From NCBI GenBank assembly GCA_000708835.1, contig DF236954.1, positions 450,842 through 514,841 on the forward strand: a DNA stretch of 64,000 bases, written 5' to 3'. The notes under the pieces are model-generated. The model was not told where the DNA came from. It saw nothing but the letters and a program-made list of their open reading frames with translations, and did not search any database. Made by a program: the position numbers and the translations under genes. Each line of letters starts with the position of its first letter. Position 1 is the stretch's first letter. Below, one piece after another: positions 1 through 10,695 of the stretch. This DNA comes from Klebsormidium nitens. Its lineage: Eukaryota > Streptophyta > Klebsormidiophyceae > Klebsormidiales > Klebsormidiaceae.

Positions 1-3000
1 TCTTAAAAGCCCTTTATCAATACGGCACATCTAAGGGTACTATAAACGGCCACCAACGTCGCATCTTGCAAAAGGATTGCTAATGTTTTGGCTGACGTTG
101 AACAATCAATAGGCAGCGACCATTGACGCTCAATTCAACTTTACCTATCAATCTTGGAAAATTTGACTACAGCTCATTCCGATCCACAGAACTGGCAGCC
201 CCAGTAGGAAAATGCGTAGGGACACAATCTATTTAATCACTGTAAGCTGGGAACAACATTAGCGTCGCGTCTCTAATACTCTGGCAAGCAGGCCTCCCCA
301 ATCCACATGCACGGAAGAAAGCTATAACCACTGGGCAAATAATGCCAAGATCCCGTGTGGTCAGAAAACCAAGCAGATCCCGTCGACATGAGCAAATTCT
401 GATACACTCCTTCCCTTAAACCTTCTAACGCAGTCCCCTCCAGTCTCTGCACTCCTCCCCTTCTCCCTTTCCGTCCAGCGCAGGACCTCACATACACTTC
501 TTTCATTAGCTTTCTTTTTTCCATGTTCGTTTTTCCAATTCAATTTCAGAGCCGAGGAAAGCTTGTGAGTCAGGTCAATTCACATTTCGTCCAACTTTGC
601 CAACGCAGATTCTCAACGGGTGCGATTTGAGCTCATGACCAACTTCTAATGCAATATGAACAGTCAAATCCAGAATACTCGTCGAGTGTAGCCCACTCAC
701 CCGACCGCCTCCCCGTCTCCCGCGCCCTTTCCCTTCTTCCCGGCTGCAGCCCCCGCCGGGGCGGCCGCACTCGACGTCCGCTCCAGACTGGCCGCGTCCA
801 AACCCTGAACGCCCGGCAGCGGCGGCAGCTCCCCTTCGTAACCTTCAAAAAAGCAGCGTGACCATTGTCAGTCCAAGGGTTGCACGCTTTGCGGCACGGG
901 AAGGATCCGAGGCTCTTTGGAAGGGCAAAGACATGGATTATTGTCGCTGCAAACTCACACGCTTTGCGCTGGGGGGAAAGGTTCATGGCTCTTTGGAAAA
1001 GGAGACTCTCACGTGGTACGGAGACGCGTTGAGAAGAGACGAGGTGATCCACGGAAACAACGGCAGGCTTTTCGTCCGACAAGGACTATGTCGAAGGATC
1101 CGTGAAGCTCTATGCGAGCAAAGCAACGGGGATTGTCCGTACAAACGGTAAAAGCAGACGGTGGGCACCCTGGAGCGGACCGATTGAGTTCAGGTGGGGC
1201 TGTCTCAGGAGGGAGACAACGGCGCCGTTGGCCGTCACCCAACAGATTCGTTGCTTTCACAGTCGACGCTTCGTTCAAGCACGTTCGTAAAACAGCATCT
1301 CGGTGCAAAGGACACTTCAGGAGACCGGCATGAGTCAAGTAGAGTATGAACCTTCCTCATGGAATGGACACAGTTGGCCTAAGTTACTAAAGTATTGAAC
1401 TTTTCATTGACAATCTACATTTAAGCTACTCTCAGCATAAATTGCTCGTGAACAATCTTTCATCACACGTCCCCGTTCGCCCTCGGTGTTAAGTTACTGA
1501 AGAGTTCAGAACATTGTAGACGAAACGGTCGAAACTCACTTTCAGCAGCGGCAGGATCGAAGTGGGCTGTGCTCGCTACCAGACCCGTGATTGCGTCCGC
1601 TCGGACAGTTGGAATGGGGCTCCGGACAAGGCATTTGTACGTGTCGGCAGCGGACCGGTGCCTGCCGTTGCGCAGCTTGAAGTCTGCGGCCTCGCAGGTG
1701 AGCGTTTGCACAATCTGAGCCGCGTCCACTTCGCCCTGTTGGAGAGGAAATACATTTTGAGCTTGGGCGTCTGCTTTGTCATTTTGATTCTTTTAACTTA
1801 GCGGATTGTTACTTTGGGATTTTCGTTTTTAAGGTCCTGGGATACTAGGGTCTCCGCGATCTGGGCGACGTCCGTTTCGCCCTGTGCACGAGGGAGTGCA
1901 TTTTTGGCTTGGGCGTCTGCTTGTCTTTCGGTACAAGAACGATCGCCCTGATTCCGGACGGGCAGGTCCAGAACTTGTATGGAACATGAGTAAGAGCTTA
2001 CTGAGAACACCAAGTCCCACCAGCTGACAGCGTCTCATATCGACACGCCTATCGGTCCAGATAGATAATAGCGTGTCGCACCAACCATAGCCTATGGCAG
2101 CAACCACAGCCTATCCGCCACTCACCATGTGCGAGTCCCACCAGCTGATTGCCGCATCAAGCGCCGCCTCTGCCCCGGTCACATCTCCTGACCGCTCGCG
2201 CAATGCAACTAGAGTGGCCACAGTGCCCGGTTGATGCTGGATGGAATCCACCGCCCCCAACACGTCCGCGGCTTTTCTGAAGTTTCCCGTGAGAGCCGCC
2301 GCTTGAGCTAACACCAGCTGCGCTGCTATCGAGCCGCCCTCGCTCTTTTCCTTTTGTTCCTGCAAAAGAAAAACAAACACGTTGAGCAAGTTCACACAAC
2401 AATGTCCAGTGGAACGAATGGAACGGGTTACAAGAAGGGTTAGCTTATTGAAGTTTCCGGCCAGGGCCGCCGCTTGGGCCAACACCAGCTGCGCTGCTAC
2501 CGAGCCGCCCTCGCTCTTCTCCTTTTGTTCCTGCAATAATGTGTGCAAATATATCTGAGCAGACTAGCCGAGGATGTCCCGAGGAACGGATGAAAAGACG
2601 GGTTGGCTTCTCAGTCAGCGTCGCAGCTTGGGACAAGACCCGCTGCGCTGGAACTGAGCCCCCGTCGCTTTTCTCCATTTGTTCCTGCAGAGAGAAGATA
2701 AGCGTCAAGCTCTTTCCTTTGATTCTTGCAGACCAAGTAGCCAACATGTCAAGCAAGATCAGCCGGGAGCGATCTGGAAGAAACGGTTTCCAAGAACCGT
2801 GACGTTTGTCATCTTGTAATCGTGGAAGTGGAAGTGGAGACGTCGACGGATCCGGCGAGGGGCAAAGATTTTGAAAAGTAGGCGACGAGAGGACGTGCCG
2901 GAATTTTCCAGTGCTCCTTTCCTCTCGTGCAGACAGTAAGCAAACAACCCAGCACAGTTTGAAGTGGCGGTAGGTGAGAATCAGCAAGCCGTCCGCCTTC

Positions 3001-6000
3001 TGGACCTTACTTCTCCCGACGCACATCTGTACGATAAAGACATCGCCTCCACAAAGACAGATGAGAAACGTTCTAACAATGTAGACACCTTACACCTCAA
3101 GTTCTCGTAAGCAACTCGTCCGCCTGATTGCCCTTCTTCTCCCAACGCACATTTGCCCAGGGAGACTGACAACCCTCTGCTACTCCGCAGGTACAAATCA
3201 GAGAAGCCTGGCGCCAAAACGAACCCCAAAACCAAACACACCGTGAGCAGCTCCTCTGCCTGATCAGCCTTCTTCTCTTCACGCAGGTCGGTAAGAACAA
3301 ACAAACCCGCCTCTGCTTCTCCGCAAACACAAAATGGAACTGCTCTACCATGGTAGAAACCTCCGCTCCTATCTATGAAAGCAAACAAACCCGCGCCCAA
3401 CATAAAACTATAAACAAAAACACCTGACTCAAAATTGAAATTCGAAATCAAACCCACCGTCAGCAGCTCTTCCGCCTGGTTCGCCTTCTTCTCCTGCAGC
3501 AGCAGTGCCGCGTGCAGCAGCGCGGGGGTGTCGTGGCCGGGGAAGGCCTCGTAGAGGGCGGGGACGAGCTCCCGCGCCTGGTCCAGCTTGTTGGAGTGGA
3601 GCAACAGCAGGAACCGGTTGAAAAACAGGGCCTCCTTCTGGCGCGGGCTCAGCTTGAGCGCGAGCGCGTCCGCAAAGCGGGGCTTGCCTGCGGCGTCCTT
3701 CTCAATCAGGCGGTCGAACCTGGGATCGGAAATCTAGTCAATGAATACGTGTTTCTATACGCTGTATCGATCTACCCTCGAGCAATTCGAGAGGGAAAGC
3801 GCTCAGTAGATACATCTTTTCTGGTATTGATCTGATGTTGGTACGACGCTGATTTAGGACTCCGGTTGACTTGGAAGGAGAAGCGTTCTTTACGATGTTC
3901 CGGGCTGAATGTGCTCGCAAAACGGGACTTGCCGACCGCGTCCGTCTCGATAAACAGGTCGAACCTGGAAGCAGCCACAGTGTGTAATCAAGTGATCGTT
4001 TTCAGGTGTTGACCTGGTGTCGATTATATGCTAAATAACTCCGGACATTCCAGAAGGAAAATCATTTCTGACGACGCTGAGGCGTGCTTTGTGTTCGCGG
4101 AACGGGGCTTCCCCACCGCGTTCTTCTCAAGAAGGGGCCGAATCTGGGAAAGGCGCGACGTTTAGTAGGTGGATTGGTCAGGCAATGGATTGCTCGAGAA
4201 ACGAAGGAAAGAAGGATTTTCCTGGGAAACTACATACTTCTCGTACTGAACTTGACAGGGGGTCCACCGATTCCTCTCATGTGCTCCTGCCGCTGCCCCC
4301 GCCCCTGCCATTCCGACAACCCGCCTATTTTGCGTCGCAACAATTGCGGCGCTTCATTCTTGTCGTCACCCAACATGCAGGAAAGAATGACGAAGTCCCT
4401 GCAAGCACCCAGACCAGCTACGATTTTCGGGTTCGCCCCGGCTTTGGTTTGATTGCACTTACCTTTTGAGCGAGTCGAAAAGGTCCTTCTTCCCCCGCAG
4501 CGTGATCAGGTTGTTGGACGCAACAGCAGCCGACGGCGCGTCCGACGGCCGCCGCTTGAGCACCCCGTGGTACCCCTCCATCGCCTCTTGTACCTTGCCC
4601 TGCACAGGTACCGCTCAGACTGTCACCTTTCTGTAATTTTTTATCATGAATCGTCTGCCAAAAAATGTCGGGGTGTGACATATTTGTCGAAGATGGTTTG
4701 AGGAGATTACTTTCATCATCTCCTGCGCCTTGCCCTGAAACAGGGACCGCATGACCCGAGAATCAGCATTTCACGATTGCCTGAGAACGACGCGCCGCTC
4801 TGACCTGCAGCTGTTGCCCATACGCCAACTGCTTTAGCGACCTCAGTTCGTCCTCCACTGGACTATTCTGAGCAACCTTCTCGTGACTCAGCTCCTGACC
4901 CAGCTCCAACCAATCAACTCAAAATGTCCAAAGCACTTTTCTAAAAACCCTCAGGATTTTGCCCCCCCTCAAATCGCTGCAAAGAACAAACGCCGAACCC
5001 ACCTGCAATTGTTGCACATACGCCAACTGCACCATCAGTGGCGTCAGCTCGTCCTCCACCTCCTCCTCCGGCAGCTCCTCCTCGATCAGCGTCTCCCGTC
5101 CGACCCTCTGCGCCAAAAGCAACAGCTCCTCGGCGCCCGGTAGATCCCCCCGGTCGATGCTCGCGCAGGCTGCGTTGTAGGCGAGGTCGAAGCTGTCGCG
5201 GGGGCGGATCTTGAGCCGGGTAACTAGGGCGGGGACTTCTTCCGACCGGCCCCCGGAGATGTACGCGGCGACGACGTTGGTCTTGACCTCGGGGGAGGCG
5301 GCCGGGGCGATCTCGAGAAGCTTTTCATACCTGTGGGAAAAACAGTTGTTGAGATCTGGGATCTTGAGAAATATTAGGCTGTTTTCTTGAAGGCCGGTGC
5401 GACAGTGCGGAGTCCTGGAAACAATTCAGATCTTTCTGTTCACTCTGATATTTCGTGACGTTCTGATGACAAATGGCGACGAAATTGACAACGGGGGACA
5501 CCAAAGAGGCAACCTAGGAAGGAGTCGATCCTGGTCGAAGGCGATGAACTGAGAGTTCCAGATTGTCGGGCTTTCGCGGGCTCTACTTTTTTTAAACAGT
5601 GGGAGGCTACAGAAGATTGGTTGCTTGGAACAGGATGCATGCAGGAAGGAGGCGAGCGGGTCTGATAAGGCTGCGTGTGGGGGGCGTTTCGAAGGTCAAG
5701 ACCAAAAGCACGTAAGAGTCAGAGAACAAACATTCAGCTCGCTTAGAAAGGAATATCAATATTGAAGAGTAGAAGCCCCCAGATCGACCTTTGAAGGTTC
5801 AATCTCCAAGGTTGACATCCGGATGATCTCAAATGCTCCAGAAGTTTGAAATTCAGTGGCAGATGACTCACGTGCTGATGCACTGCAAGTGCTCCCCCAT
5901 GCGATACAGCACCTGCCCCAGCAGCTGCAGCACTGCCTCCGTCGGCTCCGCATTCTCGAGAACGGCGCGGGCCTCCGTCAGGTGGTTGTTACGGTACAGG

Positions 6001-6946
6001 CAGTATGCCTGCAACAACAAAACAGGTTGGATGACTAAGACCCGTCCTCGATTGCACATCATTCAGCACAGACCATAAACAGAATGCAGTGGGCAAGACT
6101 ACTGTGGTCGATCAGTCGCTGTTCAAACAATGCAATGCCACCCACCTTTTCAAGCAGAAGAGGGGCGCCAGGGTTTGCCTTCCCCTGGATAAGGGCGATG
6201 GCGGCAGCGATCTCGCCTTGCTGGACCAGTGCAACCACCTTGGCGGCAAAAGCGTCCCGGTCACCGGGCGCCTTTGTGAGGACTGTTGGCAATTGAGTCA
6301 AGGGAGCGGACCAGTATCAAATGAGATCCAAACCTTTCGAACGATTGCGCCGCACGAAGATGCTTCCGAAAAGAAGACCAGGACATGAGCGTGCCAATAG
6401 TCCGATCCAATCTACATTGCCAACCTATCCGTGGTCACAACTTTCTGAGCAGTCTTGACAATCTGTAGTTGGCAACCATCGGACACCAAAGTCTGCAGCG
6501 CTAGAGCCATAGCATTGGACAAAGACGCTGCAGAGCCATAGCATTGGACAAAATGCAGAAAAGTATACAGAATACTAACCGTGTAGCCATATTGTGGCTC
6601 TTTGAGACAACAAGAGGGGAAGATACCCTCCGTATCATTACCAAGATATCAGTCACAGGAAGATCAGACAGAAGCAATCCAGATTTGACCTTCAAAGGAA
6701 CAGCACCACCTTTTTTAATAAAGCTCTCCCAATGCTTTCCAGAAGACCATCTCAGACAAAGACCTACGGCGATATAATAGAAGCATTCCGCTGCTTGTAA
6801 AGGATACTCTCATCAGCTGCCTTCACGACACGCTTGAACTCGTTCTTCTTGACATGGCCATCCAGTTTCGTGTAGAGATCCTCCAACGTCGGCCCATCAT
6901 CCCCCGGCGCCGCGGTGGCGGCCTTTTGTTTCCCCTTGGTTGCCAT
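1..6946 (-). CDS. SRP72: Signal recognition particle subunit SRP72, nine exons, 3' end off window
   Basis: SRP72 is the large protein of the signal recognition particle; it helps anchor SRP68 on 7S RNA for co-translational ER targeting. Exons read on the minus strand: 6946-6808, 6282-6146, 6008-5872, 5330-5003, 4599-4463, 3719-3458, 2359-2126, 1735-1540, 842-701. Phases join cleanly into 570 codons, all with GT-AG borders. The start ATG (6946) opens MATKGKQKAATAAPGDDGPT. Conserved stretches are KAPGDRDAFAAKVVALVQQG, LLLQEKKANQAEELLT, TVATLVALRERSGD and ELPPLPGVQGLD, all typical of the TPR-like SRP72 body. The last visible exon stops at a GTGAGT donor before the conserved basic PRYPKGFDP-type RNA-binding tail, which I cannot find between 1 and 700; it should lie left of the window. 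Introns 4 to 7 contain copies of adjacent exon edges. The family call is secure; small exon edges could be off by a few bases. Confidence 0.9.
879..1005. repeat. Two-copy direct repeat in SRP72 intron 8
   Basis: A segment of about 54 bp at 879-932 (containing CACGCTTTGCG and GGCTCTTTGGAA) is repeated, diverged, at 953-1005, a period near 74 bp. No coding content is seen in this intron. Confidence 0.6.
1849..1926 (-). repeat. Copy of the SRP72 exon 8 acceptor region
   Basis: This segment repeats 1705-1783, covering the end of intron 7 and the start of exon 8. The intronic stretch GCTTGGGCGTCTGCTT is shared on the plus strand, and the translated head reads QGETDVAQIAETL against the real QGEVDAAQIVQTL. 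Confidence 0.75.
2480..3300 (-). repeat. Converging exon-copy arrays in SRP72 intron 6
   Basis: The 1.1 kb intron carries two opposing series. Downstream of exon 6 there are tail copies near 3240-3295 (EEKKADQAEELLTV), 3103-3155 (EEKKGNQADELLT) and 2975-3015 (decayed). Upstream of exon 7 there are head copies near 2487-2537 (QEQKEKSEGGSVAAQLVLAQ) and 2635-2692 (QEQMEKSDGGSVPAQRVLSQ). The 2487-2537 copy is almost intact, keeps its CAG acceptor, and lies in the same open frame as real exon 7. Confidence 0.85.
3740..4147 (-). repeat. Two copies of the SRP72 exon 6 head in intron 5
   Basis: The exon 6 head (about 3655-3719, RFDRLIEKDAAGKPRFADAL) recurs at about 3900-3967 (RFDLFIETDAVGKSRFASTF) and again, more decayed, at about 4083-4147. 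The flanking intron also matches (a shared ACTCCGG segment), so the repeated unit of roughly 185-200 bp spans the intron end, the acceptor and the exon head. Confidence 0.8.
4713..4870 (-). repeat. Exon-edge copies in SRP72 intron 4
   Basis: About 4806-4870 repeats the tail of exon 4: the real exon ends VEDELTPLMVQLAYVQQLQ, while the copy reads VEDELRSLKQLAYGQQLQ followed by GTCA. About 4713-4742 repeats the head of exon 5: GKAQEMMK against the real GKVQEAME, also preceded by a CAG acceptor. Both sit inside the intron, between the real donor and the real acceptor. Confidence 0.8.
6503..6552. repeat. 21-bp direct repeat in SRP72 intron 1
   Basis: AGAGCCATAGCATTGGACAA occurs at 6503 and again at 6532, a period of 29 bp, in the first intron. 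It is a local tandem duplication with no exon similarity that I can see. Confidence 0.75.
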
Positions 6947-8579
6947 TCTGCCGAGCTACGCCCTCCCTTTATGCGTACGTGGCGACCTGTGCCATGCTTG
7001 ATTACCAGATTACCTATCCTAAATTGCAGCCACCCAGACCCCTAGTGAGCGTCAGGAAAGAATGTTCTCCCTCAATGCAACGTTCTCAGGACTCACGCAA
7101 CACTCAAACAGGCCAGGTTGTGCGCGCGCAATTCTTTGCCGTCCGTCGGAGTGCGTGACGGAGGCAAACCCTTAGCATGAACCGATGCGGCCGCGCCGCG
7201 TCATGAAGCGGCCGGGCGGCCGCGCGGACACAGGCACTTAGCAAGCTTGCAAGCTTCATAGGTTCATAGGATCGTAGATTTAGCGCATCTGAAATCTGAT
7301 TGTCTGATGAGCCTGGCTGCTTGGCCTTCAACTACGCCTGCTGGACCGCCTGACGCGGCGGTCGCATATGAGTTCTAGGGGAGGTCACGAGCGTTGTTTT
7401 GAGGGGGCGCCCCGGGGGCGCAATATTTTGCTTTCAAGGTTAATCATACTTCAGGGATATTACTGCATTCCCGAACTGATTCCGCGAAAACTGAAGTAAA
7501 GCTCACCGATTTAGAGGTGAGGCAGTGTCCGAGCCCCTGCCGTCCCCCTGGTCCCCGCACGGTCCCCGTCCCTGGAAACTTCGCGACGAAATTCGCTGCT
7601 TTCATTCTTCGGGATGAAAGCAGCGCTTTTCGATATATGCTGCGCTTCGAAATCTATTATCTGGGACCGTCCGAGCAAAAACATGATGCAGGCCGTCGCA
7701 GCAACTCGTCGCAGGCTGGCAGTGACGAGAATTACAACACATGGGGACATGACAATCTGCCAGTGCCCCGATGCGTGGTCGCGACGAGCTAATCTGAACC
7801 GTTCAAGCATTCTGGCTTGAGACGCGCCATATATAAGCTCGAGGATAATTACAAGAGATAAACTTCTGCAATATTTTTGCACTTTTGACAGCCGGGCAAA
7901 GCGGCATGCAATCGAGTTCTGCTTGCATCAAGTATCGACACCTCATTGAGACGGCCAGATTGCATTGTACGATACTTCTCAATCAGTTTTCCCCTCGTTA
8001 CTCAGCAAGGACGCAGGCAGGTGGACACGGATCTGTGAATTCGTTCATTCAGTCGGACTCCCGCTTAACGTGAGGTTTACACGCAGGGCAGAACCGGATC
8101 AGTATAAGGTTTTACACCGCCGAAACTGCCACCTACATCTACACAATGGATCTTGACTTCGGCACAATACCCCATGACGGCTGTTGCACCGCTACTGAGT
8201 TTCCTTTTATGGTTTCCGACCTAACTTACCCCATTACCAACTTACTTCAAGCTTTGAGTTCATACAGCATTTGTTGTGGCAGTGAAGCTAGTGTTGGCGT
8301 TACAAAGTGCGACAAGCCCGTGAAGAACCGAAACGTATACTTTAATGCAGCAGCACTCTGACTGCAAACAAAGGGGCAGAAAGGTCTCTTTTGATTCAGT
8401 GCAGGAGGCTACTAGTATTAGTTCAGAACTGAGCGGCCAGCAAATCACACCCGAGGTGCAAACTCTAAGGCGGCTGGAACTGACAGCCAATCAGAGAGCT
8501 CAACACAGAGCTTTGCCATAAACTGTATCTCTTGTAAGTCCAGATTACGCATACCTACTGACGTCCAGTATCATCTTCA
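6947..8579. other. Intergenic: SRP72 upstream region
   Basis: No gene recognised. This holds the presumed promoter and 5' UTR of SRP72 and a GC-rich patch with GCGGCCG repeats near 7185-7230. Short ORFs on both strands show no family features. Confidence 0.5.
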
Positions 8580-9777
8580 TCATCTGCCCTGATCATTTGA
8601 AGGAAGCGTTTCCCATGAAAGTAAGCGAATCATTGACCTTCGGATCAACGCCTGGTAAATATTCTCAAAACTCCACCTACTATCTTCGCCAATGATTTCG
8701 TATTCTCGGCCTGAAGTCTCAAGCTCGACGCTCCATTGACTTGGTGCAGTACTACTGTTTGTCGAATCTCCCGGGTCGTCCTTCGCAGGAGTTTCGGCTC
8801 TGCGATCTGTGGTGGCTTCAACGAAGAACCTGATTGTCTCTTCTTCTATAAAACGCTCTCTGGTAGGAACTAAGGTGCGCTCCCACGCGGAAAAAGAAGC
8901 ACCCCCCTCCTTCTTGTTAGCATCGTCGACTTGCAAAACGTGAGCAAGGGGTCGATTGTCGCCAGCATACAACCTCCGCCAAAAAGAACGCATGCCTCCA
9001 GGAACATCGCCGGCTTGCTTGCCACACCTTCAGCATACGTCCCTCTCAAAGTCAACCTCAAGGCTATTTCTTTGTCTTTTTCGGAGTCGCTATGGACCAG
9101 CTGTAAGCCCGAAGATATGCTGCCAAAACTGATCCACACCACATATATGCAGGCGACGCCCGACGAGCGCCCCACGGAAGCGTGGCCAGATTCCGTGCAT
9201 CTTCTGTGGCGGTTCCCCACAAGAGCAGTCGTCCCTCCAGCGTTCGTATCAGGAACAAAAAAGACATGTGAGATGATCTAGAGTCGTCTGCTAGGTCTTC
9301 GAGCTCCTTTCTCTTGATCATCCTTTCACCTTTGAGGATGTGGACATTCTGATCTTTCTCGGAAGCTATCTTTGCAGCCATCCTCTCTAGTGTTGCCATG
9401 CCATCATGTCTCTTCCCTGGAACTTGACCTTCAAAGAGCTTGACGGTCGGTTCCCTTGCCCAACGAGCTCGGACCAGATGCTTATATCCGCCAAATCGCC
9501 TCACTACCGTCTCAAGCTCCTCCGCTTGAGAGGTGTCTTGTGGCTCCTGCAAGCAGCCTTAAAAGGCCTGCCTCCACAGAGAAGGTTTGGAACATACGGC
9601 AGATTGAATAGTCTTACATGCACAGGAGACTGCTAGCAAGGAACAAGGGTCCTGCAGTGCAAGTTTGTTCAGAATAAGAGCAAGGAGCTCGTCTGGAAGT
9701 ACTTGCAGTCCTCCATGAACTGCAGAACTGGATCTCTTGGAGGGCTCCAGGGCAGTGAGCTGGCGTGTAGGCTGCAT
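8580..9777 (-). pseudogene. F-box protein gene with an in-frame stop and probable frameshifts
   Basis: From ATG at 9777 the translation reaches a convincing F-box near residues 27-65 (LPDELLALILNKLALQDPCS, then a CK..SLW pattern), the SCF-ubiquitin-ligase adaptor domain. After LWRQAF there is a TAA at 9559-9561, and the same frame then continues sensibly (EELETVVRRFGGYKHLVRAR) to about 9066. Coding-like sequence shifts to a second frame over about 9220-8870 and to a third over about 8993-8580 (for example ERFIEEETIRFFVEATTD). A splice around the TAA using the good GTAAGA donor upstream and the CAG at about 9545 gives a TGA, so splicing does not rescue it. A decayed gene fits best. A sequencing-error explanation would need three separate errors. 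Expression as a short F-box fragment remains possible. Confidence 0.65.
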
Positions 9778-10695
9778 CAGGGAGCTGGAAAGCGCCTTAA
9801 TGATTCAAGGGCCTGCTCCCTTTCTCCTCAGGATTCCCGTCCCAAGGAGGTTGTGCCGCTTCACCGTTGAGATTGTAATCAATGGAACTCGCTTTGTTCA
9901 GGGAGCAGGCTAGGATCTAATTAGTCTTACAATCGGACCTTTCCACATGAACAAAACCAGCCGTACTAGAAGCAGTCAATCTGAATCGCTGGATAAGTGC
10001 CACGCGGCCGGCCTGCCGACGGTCCGACCAGCCAAGCAGGATCTGCCATCTGGCCGTCTGCCACGTGACGAGTACGGCACAATGCAAGGCGGCAGGAAGC
10101 GCGAATGCGCGCAATGATGCGTCCGCGCAAATAGGACCAGCTTAAGGGCAACGCAGGAGCCTCAAACCCTTCATGCGGTAAGATACAGGCCTCCAGCCAC
10201 GCCCGACAGCGCGGCCAGCCAAATATAAGATAAACGGGAAAATGAGGGAAAATTGTACTCCTGTTGCCAGCGTGTCACGCAAGCACTCCTCCAATCCTCC
10301 AATTATTCAGCTAGGGCCGGTCACTTGTACCGTACACGTCCCACTGCACATGCGTTCATCTCAGTGCTTGCATGACGATGCCCACGGATCCCATCGGCCG
10401 GGCCAGCTGGCATACTAATCATGATCACACCCATGAGCCGCACCCCGACATGGACGGTTCAGAATTAAAAGCGGCGTAGCTACTGAGCCTGTTTGCACAA
10501 CCATCCCGGCCAACGAGGATCACTTAAACAGTCGTCCTCAATATTGAACGCTTTTCAATATTCTCCGCAACACCTGTTCAAGGTCATGCCCGTGTTTCCG
10601 ACTCGACTAATGTACAGGTCTTGGCTATGTCGACTACGCTAAGAACTTGTGCCCATAACCTCGGCCATTGTGGAATGGGCGACAAGCAAAGACAA
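9778..10695. other. Intergenic, nothing recognised
   Basis: This lies between the F-box pseudogene start and the 3' end of the ankyrin gene on the same strand. It presumably holds the ankyrin gene's terminator and 3' UTR. No repeat or ORF here has support. Confidence 0.5.

Noticed and set aside
633-1082. 149-codon minus-strand open frame
   Set aside because: Shadow of SRP72 exon 9 in another frame. The correct frame gives ELPPLPGVQGLD.
2445-3026. 193-codon open frame on the minus strand
   Set aside because: It runs through an SRP72 intron in the wrong frame and owes its length to exon-copy repeats. The mapped exons explain the locus.
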